Origin: Liolophura sinensis
Lineage: Eukaryota > Mollusca > Polyplacophora > Chitonida > Chitonidae
Direction of reading: 5' to 3'
Assembly: GCF_032854445.1 (NCBI RefSeq)
Contig: NC_088302.1
Coordinates: 29,102,979-29,166,978, forward strand
Length of the DNA: 64,000 nt
Shown here: in pieces, positions 36,432 to 58,207 of the stretch
Position numbering within the stretch: position 1 is the first letter of the stretch
Layout: each line of letters begins with the position of its first letter
Position numbers and translations under genes: made by a program
The notes under the pieces: generated by a model
Databases searched by the model: none
What the model was told of the DNA's origin: nothing
The model's input: the letters and a program-made list of their open reading frames with translations, nothing else

Positions 36432-36505
36432 TGGTTTGGTGTCTCAGTTGGTAGAGCAGTGGTGCTAGACACCCTGTTTTGAGTTGGAGCCAGTATTTTC
36501 ACTTG
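36432..36505 (+). pseudogene. tRNA-like remnant
   Basis: GGTGTCTCAGTTGGTAGAGC (A-box) followed 31 bp later by GAGTTGGAGCC in the B-box place. The acceptor stem is absent. Probably a SINE head fragment. Confidence 0.35.
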
Positions 36506-36682
36506 TCCTAATTCAATATTTAAGCTTAAAATCACTTTGTGAAATGGGTACCACATACTCAATGTGTTCACATATTAATAAAGTAACCTTTAAAGCTAAC
36601 AACAGTAACATTATGTGAATGTTGTCCCCTGCAACCAAAGAATTACACATAATAGCACAATGCATTCAAAATTTACCTTTCT

Positions 36683-38985
36683 TTTATTTTTTTAATTTTT
36701 GTTAGCAATCATATACATTTATTGTACAAGCAAATATCATCAGAGACTCATTAGCAACTGATTACCACTTCTAGTACATAAAGCTATATACATCTCTGCT
36801 GCTCACCAACTGCTATATAGAACACACATTATGAATATCCCATGATTCAATGTGGAAAAATAGCCTCAGCTTTGTCACCAATCAGACTGTAACTATAACC
36901 AGCCTTCAATAATGAATTAACAAAACTGAAAAAATACACTGGCTTCTGCATGTCGAGAATAAATACAACTAATCCAAAGAGAGTTATTTCAATAACCAGA
37001 GCAAATATGACGATATGCAATATACTGAGCAGTCATGCCAACACAGCACATTGTTTGCTTATCGTAACAATACAGAGGTCGGTAAAGATGACGATGTCTG
37101 CGTTAATTAAATATGTCGATCAACATGCCCACATTCTCTCTAGCCATTTGGACATTTTCCAATTTATAGGTATTCCACTCCTCCTAACCTGAATATGAAA
37201 AAGTACATGTATCTATATTCTGAGCAGTTTAACATTTAAACAGAACATTATCTGTGGACATAGAAAAAGTACTTTCTATATACAGGAACCTTAATCACCA
37301 ATATTTTGTTACTGCAGCCTAAAAGTATGACATTCAGTTCTCATCTCAGCCACTGTTATAGACAAGTTATAGATGAGCTTTGTAAAGTTTACATATTATT
37401 GAAATCCAAATCTTTTTCCAAAAAGCACAATCAGACAAGATCAAGTTTACCTTGAACTTACACTATCTTCGAAAATGGCAAAGGGATCAATTGTTTCATT
37501 AACTGGTGTTCACACCAAACAGCATTCTTTTACATACACAAGTGCAATCAATCACCTAGCATTGGATTAATCTTCTAATACTTTTCCAGGCTAAATAGAA
37601 ATCTGAGAGAGAAGTGAAACACTAATTTGTTTAAGGCCCATCTAGGTTCTTCAGCCGCTTTAACCATTTTTCATATCTTGTCATCTTCTAGCAAAGAATA
37701 TGCTGACAGATCAAAGTGTGTCTGACAACCACATCATTCTGCTGGAGTTGACAAAACCTTCTCAGTCATGTCAGTGCATAGATCCACTTCTACAGAAGCC
37801 CAGCGAAGTGGGTGTGAAAGTTACAGCAATGGCATGCTACAAAGATCCTTTAAAAGGCCTGTATAACGTTGCCGTGTTTAAAATCCTTAATACCAAATGA
37901 CTGCACATGCATTTGAGAAATACAAAATGCAGAATAGTCCATTACGTGGGCTATCAACAGCTCACATGGACAGGCTGTTTGCTACACCCTGTCCATGTAG
38001 CATGGCCTTATGGCCCCACATGGTACTGGTTTTCAGGACGATTATTGCAACAAACTTTGAGTAAAACTCCTGTGTGATAAATACCACACAGGATAATGCA
38101 GAGTGGAGTTTAAATACTACATTATATATAATAATGATTGAAAAATGTGAGAGACGGTCCATGAGTCTCCTTCAGCTAAGCTTATAAATTATGGTATTTA
38201 AACTTCACCATGCGACGTTCCATGGATTCTTGATATTGATAGCCCTGTCTGAATAATATGGAATTATGTGTGTATCATCTCATTTTAACAAGAGAATAAC
38301 ATTATTATAAATAATAATAATAAACATCATGCATGTATATCTGTATTAAAGGTTGGGTTCAGGTACCATAAAGCCATAATGTGGTATTATTTCTCGTGAT
38401 GAACTAAATCAACAGTTCACTGACACTGGGAACATTCATACCCTGCAGTATCCTGTTCAAATTTCCAATCTTTCAAACCAGACACCATTCCAGCCATCTT
38501 ATACAAAATGTCCCAAAACTTGAAGATCATATTTCAAGTCTAGGCATACCCTCATATATTTATTTTAACCACGTGAAGTGAGGACGAGGCGTACAACACA
38601 AGTAGAGACAATCGGCTTTACCACCCCTTTCACCCCAAGTATTCTCTTTTAATATGAGAGGCAGGAATCAAATCAACCTACTCAGGAGCATGCAGTACAG
38701 ATTCTTATCATAAATGTCCTTGGCAGGAGCTGGAAATCATGTAGCGTAGATCATAGAATTCCCTATGCCACAATTCCCTAACCTCATACAGTGTGGCCAT
38801 ATTAAAACCACAGGATGACGTGCTTTGTGAGGGCACAGTCGTCTTAAAAGCTGTCTCTCCTACAGTAAACTCCAGAGTACAATGTTTAGTCTGAGTCACA
38901 TAAACTCTTCTCCCACAGCTGGGATAACTGTGTCTCTGTTCAGCCATGAATGACCACAGGAAGGTGGTCATTCAGTTGCCGTATG
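36683..38985 (-). other. Probable COPS2 3' UTR
   Basis: Follows the COPS2 stop codon; no credible ORF. An AATAAA on the minus strand at 36688-36683 is the best far candidate for its end. A hairpin with a perfect 11-bp stem (ACATGGACAGG/CCTGTCCATGT) occurs at about 37964-38000. Confidence 0.4.
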
Positions 38986-47995
<9,010 letters not shown>

Positions 47996-48352
47996 GTTGA
48001 CGGTTTTAGCACTGAGCACGCGCACTGTCTGGAATGACGTCACTTCTCCTACACGAACGCGACGACACTCCTTGTGCGCATGTTGGAATAATGGCAGTTA
48101 GAAACTCGGGTGTTATCAAACGCTTTTTGTTCGAGTAAAATAACAGTTTCTGCGAAAGAAATCATATTGTGGTTGCTTTTTATGATATATTGATTTATAG
48201 TAGCAGTTTTATTTTGTAACTATATCGGTAGATAACCTCATGCCGACCTTTGTGTAGGCAAAACAAGGATTCTTGCGTATTTGATAGAGGCAGCGATGCA
48301 ACTTACATTGAACTCTGTTTAAACCAGTGACTGGGCGCAGTTTAACTTCAAG
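47996..48352. promoter_or_regulatory. Bidirectional promoter of COPS2 and DDA1
   Basis: The 357 bp between the two start codons must hold both promoters. Visible motifs are a perfect CRE palindrome TGACGTCA (48035-48042), NRF1-like GCACGCGCAC (48016-48025) and TGCGCATG (48075-48082), and, over the DDA1 start, CAAGATGGCG (48350-48359), which matches a YY1 site. No TATA box is obvious. This combination is typical of housekeeping divergent promoters in animals; activity is inferred. Confidence 0.6.
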
Positions 48353-51288
48353 ATGGCGAGTATTTTAATGTTTATGGACACATTTAGCCTTTTAAATGTC
48401 TGCTGTATCTGCCATACTTGTCATGAACCATCTTTTCCCCAATGGCGATGTTTTAAAGGATGCTTGCAATTGTTTCTGCCCTCACACTCACTCATGTTTG
48501 TAATCCGTGTACATTATCTTTTCAGGCCGACTTTCTGAAAGGGTTGCCCTCTTACAACGAGACAAACTTTACAAGGTTTCACCAAGATTCGAGCTGTAAA
48601 ACAACGGTAAAGTATACGATATCAAGTTTTCGTTCTAACAGTCAACGTGTTTTATGGAGTATTCCTATCTCGGATGTATTCTCTTATAGGATATACGTTA
48701 TTACTTGTCCGTCTCACAGCTTGACGTTGAAATGTTTGCCACCAGGGCAGAAAAATCCCAGTATCCTTCACACAGTAAGATTCATAGTTAAGGGCTCACA
48801 GTTGCACTCAGGAGAGACAGTCGTTTGTTATTAATTTATCACACACATATACATTTGTAAAGGGGGGCCTCTGTAGCCCAACGCTAATCTGGACGTTCCT
48901 ACGCCCAGCATCGGTCATACAGACTTCCACCCGGACAACTTCACTTAAAAAAAAAAAACGGCTCGAACCCAACCTTATTTTTGCTATCCATCGATTCCCT
49001 GAAAGGCGGGAAGTGTGATATGTCAAAGCCAGCATTGATAAGCTATTTTTCAGCAGTTATCCAGCTGTGTAAACAACTGAAGTCAACGTCTGCCATGGTG
49101 GGATTTTTTGTTTTTTTCATTGGGCAGGGTAATGGGCTGCAAAAATTTTAGCCCACCCAACATTCTATTTACAGGACATGCAATTCTGTGGTACCTTGAA
49201 ATGAGGTAAGGTTTGACCCATTTTGTTTAGTGAAATTCTCTCCATGGAAGTCTATATGACCAAAGCTGGGCGTTACAGTAGGAACGTCCAGCTTAGCTTT
49301 GGGCTAGGACTGTGTGGTTGAAGTGGTTGCCTTGCCAGCACAGGGCAATGACCCAGGGCTAGGAACCTTTCACCCACGACCAATGCAGTCATCTCTCTGG
49401 CTATACATGGGAAGGTCTAGCATCAACCTGCTCTGCCCAGTTTTCTCCCAACATAATACTGACCCCAGATTACAGATGAAATATTCTTGAGTATGTTGTG
49501 AAACACCAATCAAATAAGTAAGTAAATTTGTGAAGGCTTCTGTCTATAACTTCTAAAACTAGTTGTTGAGTAATGTACCCGAAACTCTCTTTCGAAGCAA
49601 CGCAGTTTTGAGAGTTATGGAGGGAAAAGCCTTGAATGTGTCAGATTCATGGTAAGAAATGTTTTTTTGCTTTTCAGCATCCTATGCAAGTTTGTGTTTA
49701 ACGGAGTAAGAGCATGATGTATTTCAATGTTATTTGCTGTAGGTACGGAGACCTGGTGTGTATATATCAACTAAGGATCATCCCTGTGAACAAGGTAAAC
49801 AGTTTTGGCTATGATAAAGATATAGGAAATTCAGGTGCAGATGTTGCAAGTAACATTTGTACAGCATGCCACAAAACTCCCAAGAAGAGCTTATTCATTT
49901 TATTAAATAGTATATATTCTGTTCCAGTAATTTCCTGCAGAATGTCCATTGTTTAATGATTTTTAGATGGCTCAGTTGTCTGGTGTGTAAAGATGTAGCT
50001 TCTGTCCCACACCACAGTTGTATTGGGAAAGACACATGTGACACAACTGCCCAGCTCTGCAGCTAGTCTTAAGTTAACAACTCTGGTCGAATACTTCAAC
50101 TCAGGTGAAAATGACTGATCTCCACTGTGAGTTAAAAATAACTAATGACTGCAACTGAAACTAGTCAAAATATTCCAGGTAGAAAACTTGATGCTGACGT
50201 ACCATGTTGCCCTTCAAGTTAGTCTGTCAGGTGAACAAGTTAGATTGGGAACAGGCTTATCAGTTATTATATATCAGTGTGTCGATTGGTTGATTACCAG
50301 TATATCAGTCATCACTTAAGCCTACTTGTATTTGTCAGACATTTCCACTTAATCCATAGTCTCATCCTTTGAACGTTACAATAACAGGGCTTGAAGGGGT
50401 GAAACTTCGTCTTACTGTTTATACGAACAACAACAACATCAAAATGTCGAACTGTGTGGATCTTCAACGTTTTCATTTGTTTGTTTTTTTTTTTTTTGGA
50501 ATTGCCTCCAAAGTTACTTTGTACCTTCTCACCAGAGTTATCTCACTGGAGGGCAGATATGTGTGCTACTTGAATAATTCAGAACACTCTCTCCAGAGAG
50601 CTTTCTCACTGGTGGGTAAGTGTGTGCTACTTGAATGTCTCGGCTTGTTCTCACCCGAGAGCTTTCTCACTGCCTGGCAATTGTACGTGTATTTTCATGA
50701 CTAATTATGTTGATGTACATTTGTTCCTCCACAGTTATTACAACAGAGAAGACCAATATTCTACTGAGGTATCTACATCAACAGTGGGATAAAAGGGTAG
50801 GTTTTACTCTTGGAAAATAACATTTATTTATTTATGATACTGACCGTATAAAATACCCTTACTGTTATTTATTTAATTGGTGTTTTGTTTTGCGCTTTAC
50901 TTATACGACAGCAGCTAGCATTACATGCATGGTGGGATAAAACTGGGCAGAGCCCAGGGGAAGCCACGCCCATCTGCAGGTTGCTGGCTGACATTCCCAC
51001 ATACACTGGCTGATTTAGCCTCTGGTTACAAAGCTTCAAGTGTAATGACAGTCTCTCTGTGGAAGATATATTTGATTTGTGACAATGTGAACATAAAATA
51101 ACTGATAAAGTATTGAAGCAACAATTTATTTTAGATATGTATTTATGCCATTGACAAGTCTTGTTTTCTGTTATCTTTTGTAGAATGCAAATAAGAGGGA
51201 CTCAAATAAGGCAAATTTAGATACAGTTGAAGGAAACAACAGCCAAAAAGTACCTAGATTAAGTCAACAAGGGAGCAGCAATTCATGA
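48353..51288 (+). CDS. DDA1: DET1- and DDB1-associated protein 1, complete, 5 exons
   Basis: Small accessory subunit of CRL4 ubiquitin ligases that binds DDB1 (with DET1 or DCAF15 in mammals). Exons: 48353-48355 (ATG only), 48526-48606, 49743-49794, 50735-50796, 51184-51288; 303 bp, 100 residues (human 102). Recognised by [27 protein letters not shown] and [17 protein letters not shown]; the C-terminal tail is poorly conserved. All introns are GT-AG except the first, which would be GC-AG: ATG|GCGAGT...TTTTCAG|GCC, giving the family start M-A-D-F-L. No ATG followed by GT was seen between 48000 and 48525. An alternative start inside intron 1 (ATG at 48460, reading through the acceptor in frame) is possible but would add an unfamiliar N-terminus. 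Confidence 0.93.
48858..49322. repeat. Foldback element in DDA1 intron 2
   Basis: The left arm (about 48858-48985: GCTAATCTGGACGTTCCTAC, CGGTCATACAGACTTCCA) and right arm (about 49200-49322) are imperfect reverse complements with about 215 bp between. The best core is about 80 bp per arm. No transposase; possibly a MITE. It directly abuts the SINE starting near 49308. Confidence 0.75.
49308..49530 (+). mobile_element. SINE family B, full length, forward
   Basis: Head GTGGTTGAAGTGGTTGCC, GGGCAATGACCCAGGGCTAG, body, then ATGAAATATTCTTGAGTATG, AAACACCAATCAAATAAGTA. DDA1 intron 2. Confidence 0.8.
50863..51015 (-). mobile_element. SINE family B, 5'-truncated
   Basis: TTATTTATTTAATTGGTGTT, TTACTTATACGACAGCAGCT, GGGCAGAGCCCAGGGG, CATCTGCAGGTTGCTGGC. 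Last DDA1 intron. Confidence 0.8.
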
Positions 51289-54200
51289 AAAGTTCTGTGT
51301 GGGCAAAGGAATATTCGTCTCCATGTGTGTGAAGACAAAACTACAAGAGACCATGGCCAGTTGTTGTGAGCTTGGGACTGGGAACTTGATCCCTGTGAGC
51401 TGTGCCAACACATCTCTGTGCAGAGACACACTGTTAAAACAGCTTGTAGTGCTCAACAATAACAACAGAACAGTGACCCAGTGGTCCAGTTTTAAACGTG
51501 AAACAAGGTGGACATTTTGTTCAGTGGCTAGTTCAGTGGTTCTTGTATGTGAATGCTTTACTGCCCTATGTGAACAGCTAGAAAATCCATTTGATCTGAC
51601 ATGAGCTCTGATGGTAATCTGTGTACCTAAAGCTAAACATTGGCTGCATTTCGAATTGGTGAAGTTCAAGGGTTCACAGCATGGTTGATTTATTCAGTCT
51701 GTACTATACAATTGTCTCAAAGGCTGCAAATGCTGTAGTTTTGTTGTAAAAGTGTTTTTTGAATAGACGACCTCTCCTGATATATGAAAGTATGGAATTT
51801 TGTAGGTCAGACTATTTTCTCTGTCAGTAAGCAGATCTGCATCAGTTATATCCTGCGGTGTGTAGGGGACTATGAACCGCAGTTTTGACTTCTCCAAGTG
51901 TTGCTGTTAAGTGAAAGAGAATGAACCTTTGATGTTTCTTTTAATTGTGAAAATGAAAGTACAAAAACTTGGATTTACATCACTGGCATCTGACCTTGTC
52001 AGTGTGATCCATATTAAAGCAGGCCACAGAACTGAAGCATTTAAAAAACTCAATATTTATATATAGTTTCCAGTTCCATTAATGTTCACTTATTTTGTTT
52101 CCATTCAAAGCTTTTATCTAACTCAAGACACTCGTAAGAGATGTTCTTCTTTCAATTTGTTAAAATCAAAGTAGTGTTAACCAAGTCCCCATTTCTCTGT
52201 AGGTTGAAAGTTGCATTTTAGATCCTGAGTTCAAACTTATGACATACACATGTTATAGTAAAATACACGAACTGATATTAGGTCAGCTGTATTATATGCT
52301 GGCTATTAAAAATTACGACTTAAGTTTTTGGAAAGGATTTCTAAGTTAGGCTAAGTTTATTGTAACTACCAACAACATATAGTATATATAGTCATGACAG
52401 TTAAAATTGTCCTATCCTGCAATCGCTTCTTTGAACTGATCAAGGAATTTGTGCCAAATATTAAAACTGGTAAGCCAGTTTGACTTGGGCATAAATCTTG
52501 TTTGCATAGGTAGTCGACGTTAACATAATAGAAATATTGTTTCCCTACAAAAACAGTAATAACCGTAGGCCTCATTGGAGATGTGACATTTATCTAGCGT
52601 GAGATTAAACTGAATGAATTTGGATTATGAACCCCTTAGAAGACAGGCAAACCATATATCATTTATACATTGGGCATTTTCAGGACGTGTCTTGCAATGT
52701 GGAGGCTTGCATTTGAGAGCTTACTGTATATCTGCGTAAATAAAAAATCATTAGATTAGGGGAAGTGGGGGGTGGGGGTGGGGGTTGTAAATGTTCTGTG
52801 TGGTGTACAGCTTTGAATACTATGCAGCATTTAAATATAAGAAGTAGCCATATTTTTGTGAGTACAAATGCTTCCCCCATAACAAAAACCTTGTCTAGCA
52901 TTTTATTTTATGTTTGATTTGAAATTGCTAATTTTTCACTCCTATGTTACATGTAAAATGATTTTTACACAAAAACTTTACACAACCATCAAGTCAGAAC
53001 GTACTTTTCCTTGTGAATCCTATAGATATGATAGATTTTTTAAGCAAAAGACAGCAAACGTGGAATATTAAATAATGTTGAATAATCTTCCAAAAATGTG
53101 CTTTCAAAACTTTTTGCCACTCTCTCCTTTGATACAGCTTTTAATTGATTGAATAGTACCATAAACAAAAGGATAGATCTTTGTGTGCTGATTTACTTTT
53201 GAGAGCATTTGCCCAAATAGCTGTGCTCTTTCCTGTAAAAGAAAGCTTTAGCTGGATTATAAATCTTCTGTATGAATATATCTGAAATACATGTATAACT
53301 GTTACATATGTAAATACTCTTAATGATAAATAGCTCAACATATTTTGTGTATATATTAAAATGTCAATATTTGTTTTGACCGTTGCATACGCTGTATGTA
53401 TTTTTCTGTTCTGACATTTCGTGACTGTCTTGTCCTTGATTCTGTGTCATTTTTTGTTTTGTTTTTTGTCATTCCACTACATGTATATGTCTTGTAAATC
53501 TTCTTTTGTTTTTTTTTTTTGTGGTTTTCTTTTTGCCCTAAAATCTTTTTGAAGTTATGGGCTTTTTCGACACGTCAACAGATTCCTGCGGATTTTAACC
53601 AAAACATCTTGGTAGAGAAAGAGGGTATATTCCTTGTGATTTTGGACCACGATAGCTATAGAACAGTTATGACTAACTCTAAAATAACAGTTGTATTTAA
53701 CTAGTTACCGCTAGGTAGCCATATACTTCCAGCATCGAAGTCATTAATGCATTCATAGTGAAAAGCCCTAACAGATTTCACCAACTGTGATGTAGCAGGT
53801 TGCAGATGCAAAACTTAACGTTCTCTCTCGGATCAAATAATGCAGTGGTGAAATCTTTGATCAGAAGGCAGAAATTGGACAACAGAATTTCTTTGCCATA
53901 TGTACTACTTAGAGATTTTAGTGTTGTATATTTCAAAGATTTTAGTGTTGGCTAGATAGCTTATGGACTCTTTCTATTTTTTTCTTTCTGTTTTATTTTA
54001 TATTAAAATTTTATGCAAATGTGTGTTTGGAGGAAAACAAGTATTGAATGTAATTACATGTGTTCTGTTCTTTGGTCTATCACTTGTGGTAAAGCTTTCA
54101 TTAATTAGTTGGCAAAGTCGTGCTTCTTCCTATTTTCATATAAAAATTGAGTTAATAAAATTACAGATAATTAACAGATGAATGTGCTTGAGATCAAATT

Positions 54201-56377
54201 AAGGAATTGACCATATAGACATGGGGATTTCATCAGCCTCAGTCTCGAAATACACTGCCATTACTTTTTTGTTGTTTTTTTTTTTTTTTTACAATTTTTG
54301 CAACTGAGGTATGTCAAGCCTTAACCATGCTGTGGTTACTTAAGCGGCTAGAAACCAGCATACATCAAGTCGAAACATTCCAGCAAAAGGCCAACATACG
54401 AAAGGCTCAATCAAACATTGATCTACTATTGATCTAATCAGCTCTTCTGAGAATAACAATACATGTACTTGTCAGCTAAGAGATCTTACTGGTTAAGTAC
54501 TGGTAATGCACCTAATTAAAGTTTAACAGTTTTTCAAGTGACACATTTTGCTTCATCCAGACTGATTCATCCACCTGATAGGGCCACTAAAGAGGGGTTT
54601 TTTGGCATTGAGAGTATAATTTTAAAGCCCTTATATGCTTCTGAAAGTCCATTTTTATTTCAAACTCTAGCTGGAATACAGCATTCCTTCTCTTCCTGCC
54701 TTAGACCAATTAAGCGGTGTGTTAGAAACAGGTCTTGGTGGTTCAACAGTTGTTCATGAAGAGTGTTCATACAAAGTGCTGGGCCACTTTCACAAAACTT
54801 TGTGAATCAGTTTTTACTTTTCTCCTAAATGATGTTGCCTTATGTCACTATAACCCAGACGTCAGTTGTGAAAAAAAAGTTACAAAAAATGTGACTTACG
54901 AAGTTGTGTGAAAGTGTCCCCTGTCCAGTGTTCTGTACCTGCAAATCTGGGGGGTTAAACTCAAAACTGTCATAACAAGGGTAGTGGACTCACAGTTACT
55001 GGTGTGGGTGTAGAACCTGAAGACTGAATGATTGTAATGATTGTAGTTTTTATTGTGACTCAAGATTTTGTAGCTATCTAGAAGTTACAAATTTATAACT
55101 AAATAGCCATGTCATGGAGCTACATGTAAGCAATAGTTTGGTAGTACATATATATATATAAACTGTATTGCAGATTTTATTTGCTAGCAATTTATGCCCA
55201 GACAATGTTGACTGTACTGAGATCAGTTCTCCCAGATTTGCCTCCAAATTATAATTATGTACACCTGAAAGCTAAGCTTTGAACTAGTGTGTGAAATTTC
55301 TGTTGTATTTAATTCACTCATCTATATGTACCAACACTAGAATGTATTCTGACTCCTTTCAGTTGCATTGATGCTTGATGTACTTCAACAGTTAATGTAG
55401 GTAAATTAGCCTATTTAAAAACATCCACCGTACAGCTGTCAGTTTCTCTGTTTATGCTGGGGTCTTCCCATGCAGTGGTCATGCTGTTTGGCAGTTACTG
55501 TTAGATTGTGTACATTTTGTTTTACCTGTTTGTAGATGTGTTTTTATGATGTACAAGTGTCAGACAACTTCATTTGTTTGGCTACAAGTTTGTACAGGTA
55601 AACAGCAAAGTCTTATTAAAGGGTAATGTGTAAGGTACACAATTACCAATGATACATTTCAACTGTGGACTCCTGATTAATATTTATTTTGATTGGAGTT
55701 TCATGCGGTTCTGAATATTTCACAGAACCTAATTCCTCAACTTTTTAGCATATGAGAGAGCAAATTTCAGCGCAATTTTTATTTTTAGCACACTGTTTGG
55801 ATTTTTATTACGTTTCCAGGCTTCGCTTGGAAGACTATTGTTCCCACTCAGATTATTTTTCTTCTTCTCTGATAACTGTTTTTTTTTTTCATTTTGCAAG
55901 AAAACTGGGTGTCACACCTGATAACTTTCTGCACACCATGACCAAATTGCTTGGAGCTGGAGTATATTACTTTACCCACCTGTGACCCATTTTTTTTTTC
56001 GCCATATTAGAGCAGTATGGAACTCTAAAAAAACTTCTTCAGAACTGCTGATCCAATTGCATTTAAAATTGATATGCATTACTGGGGTATCAGGATTGAA
56101 AATTCTAAAATCAGTCAAGAAATGTGAATTGGTCATTTTAGTAAAGTGATAACCTGTGGTTGAATTTTGAAGAAACAAGTTAGCAATTAGATGTAGTTTG
56201 GCCTGCTGAAGACAACCATGCTTTTAGTTTTTTCCTATGATGTATAGATTTTCTTTAAATTGCAATAAATGCTCATTTTAGTGTCATTTTTCAAATGTGA
56301 CGTGACATCGTAATACCTATGAAGTTGAAAATTGGTCAGTAAATAGATCAACTACAGATCTTCGTTTATGACTTTTG
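51289..56377 (+). other. DDA1 3' UTR and downstream sequence, no gene recognised
   Basis: AT-rich sequence without convincing exons or long ORFs. AATAAA signals in the DDA1 sense occur at 52739-52744 and near 54154 and 56264; which one is used cannot be told. It contains a polypurine G tract near 52760-52790, a dispersed repeat (54538-54690) and a short family B SINE tail near 55680-55735. Confidence 0.45.
54538..54690 (+). repeat. Dispersed repeat, second family, copy 2
   Basis: CACATTTTGCTTCATCCAGA, TAGGGCCACT and ATGCTTCTGAAAGTCCATTT, in the same order as at 23686-23857. The ORF across it is not considered coding. Confidence 0.5.
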
Positions 56378-56532
56378 ATTTATTTATTTATTTATTTGAT
56401 TGGTGTTTTACACGGTACCGAAGAATATTTCACTTATACGACGGCGGCCAGCATTATGGTGGGAGGAAACCGGACAGAGCCCGGGGGGAAACCCACGGCC
56501 ATCTGCAGGTTGCTGGCAGACCTTCCCACGTT
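56378..56532 (-). mobile_element. SINE family B, young-looking, 5'-truncated
   Basis: Tail (TTTA)n, TTGATTGGTGTTTTACACGG, GAATATTTCACTTATACGAC, GGCGGCCAGCATTATGGTGG, CAGAGCCCGGGGGGAAACCC, ending abruptly at CTTCCCACGTTGG. It is very close to the apparent consensus, so a recent insertion. Confidence 0.9.
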
Positions 56533-57309
56533 GGATTTTTGAGCTACAACTGATAGTTTTGCCATTAAAATGCGTTTAAAAACTTTTTATTTTTATTCAT
56601 GGTCGGCTCCTAAGATTGCAATATGTCCAAAGCCGCTTTAGGTAGAAAAAACAGGCTTGGCAATTTTAACTGCGAACATAGGAAGCAGCTTTTGACGTGC
56701 TATCTGGCCAGTCACGTGATTTTGCAGCCATTTTGAATTTTATTAATAAGGGTAATCTATCTTTTTCCATAAATTGGCTATTGATCTTTAGGGGACATTT
56801 TCACTTGCAAGTTTTAGGTGGATCACCTTACATGTATGGTACAAAAACGTTTTGTTTGGTATGCAAGTTGTGCTGTAACTGACCACTGAATTTAGAAGTA
56901 GGTCAAGTCTAAACGCTGCTCAAAATGATTAAATAAACACAATGTCTAGTACTCCTTGACGTTAGGATTACGGATCTGTAAGAATTATTTTTGTATTTGA
57001 TATAGTTTTAAGGTTATGATAAAAAAAAGCATCAAAAGTATGAAGTATGACATAAACCCCCCTGCGTACATACATACCAAAACGGACAAACCCTTCCAGT
57101 CAAATAACACGGGAGCTTCGTGGTAAACTGCATGAAACCCATTCTCTGAACAGTGCTGGTTTCAGGGCGTGTATTCTAATTTTGTCTGGTGACAGGCGCA
57201 ATAGATCAAAGGAATAACCTCTCTATACATGTGGTCCAGCTCCGCTGTTTGAGCGCAATGTTTTTTTTTCTTTTCATTGTCTTTCACCATAGCCCGCCAT
57301 AAGCCCATA

Positions 57310-57445
57310 GCAGTCACCAGTTCAAATCCAGTTCATTCCTTCCGATTATTGTTTTCTTTTTTTTTGTTCAAGTACCATGAAATTATTAGGCATTAGACTA
57401 CCACTCCTAGCAGCCTGGGGTTCAAATCCAGTCTACTCCTTACCA
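57310..57445 (+). repeat. Duplicated tRNA-B-box-like segment
   Basis: AGTTCAAATCCAGTTCATTCC (57318 on) and GGTTCAAATCCAGTCTACTCC (57419 on) share about 20 bp, each followed by a T-run. Probably two tandem SINE or tRNA remnants. Confidence 0.35.
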
Positions 57446-57635
57446 TTCTTACTTTTTTTTGAATTTTGATAATGTTTTCATGTATTCTTGTGTACGTGGC
57501 AACGCTGATTCCCATTCTGCTTTTGGATTTTGCTTATCTTTGTAAGTTTTTGAGATATGGTCAAAAAACTTCTCTCAACTACGTAATTTCAATGGTCTGT
57601 AACTCAAGAACTACGGTAGCTAAAAATGTGAAACT

Positions 57636-58207
57636 TTACCAAATTGTAGCCCAAGACATGCATTTTCTGATGGGATTTGACCTACGATCTATAGTTTTAT
57701 CGCTAGAAATATTTAAATGACACCACCCTACTTCAGAAATAGAAATGTAAACCTGTGCATTTAACAAAGACTTTAGAGGCGACTGTGTATTACTATACAT
57801 GTGCTGCAGGTAACTTGTCACATAGGTTGGCCGCCTGTCACTCAGACCGAGAAATGAACAACTCTCCGTCCACTCCAAAGCTATCAACGGACAGTTTTGA
57901 ATGTTCGCACGCAAACCATCCGTGTTAGCAGTAATTTTGAACAATCCTGACGGCATTCCCCCATACCACCGTGCTATCACCAATAAAAGCCCAAAGCCAT
58001 GGCCAAATATACCAACAATTTCTATCCACACATATACCTTTAGTCATGACAAGCCCCAAAAAATGTAACTCTTATTAGGCCAAATTCAACCGTTAAAGAA
58101 GCATCGTGGTTTCCAGATTCTTTTCAGGTCTAGATATTACATACCCGTAAAGAAGAGACGGACTTTAGGATGCCGCACAGAAAAGTAACTACGAAACCAT
58201 ACGCCAT
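57636..58207 (-). CDS. Possible small membrane protein, partial, unrecognised
   Basis: Hypothetical. On the minus strand an ATG in good context (ACAGCCATGG, 58207) opens a 63-bp exon (58207-58145: MAYGFVVTFLCGILKSVSS..) ending in donor CGG|GTATGT. After an acceptor at 58038-58043 (CTAAAG), the same frame is open from 58037 to 57636. It contains a likely membrane segment (IVGIFGHGFGLLLVIARW), then SGLF and two cysteines (NC, ESC). The order W, GLF, C, C is loosely like the W-GLW-C-C signature of PMP22/claudin proteins, but that is weak. The frame probably leaves the exon before 57636 (possible donor near 57793), and no later exon was found. It could be chance. Confidence 0.25.

Larger units (their letters stand above)
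35400..36680. other. Spacer between MALT1 5' end and COPS2 3' end
   Basis: No gene seen. It contains irregular purine-rich short repeats (AGTAGGAAACCA, CCAAAGGAAA) from about 35620 to 36400. These create hydrophobic-looking minus-strand ORFs that are not considered real. Confidence 0.5.

Noticed and set aside
35696-36571. Several hydrophobic minus-strand ORFs
   Set aside because: They overlap in multiple frames and come from short purine-rich repeats; no codon pattern or splice sites.
37700-37900. 66-codon plus-strand ORF
   Set aside because: Lies in the presumed COPS2 3' UTR on the opposite strand; no family resemblance or conserved motif.
48460-48834. 124-codon ORF covering DDA1 exon 2 with a different N- and C-terminus
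   Set aside because: It reads from intron 1 through the acceptor and past the donor GTAAAG; only the [11 protein letters not shown] to CKTT part matches DDA1.
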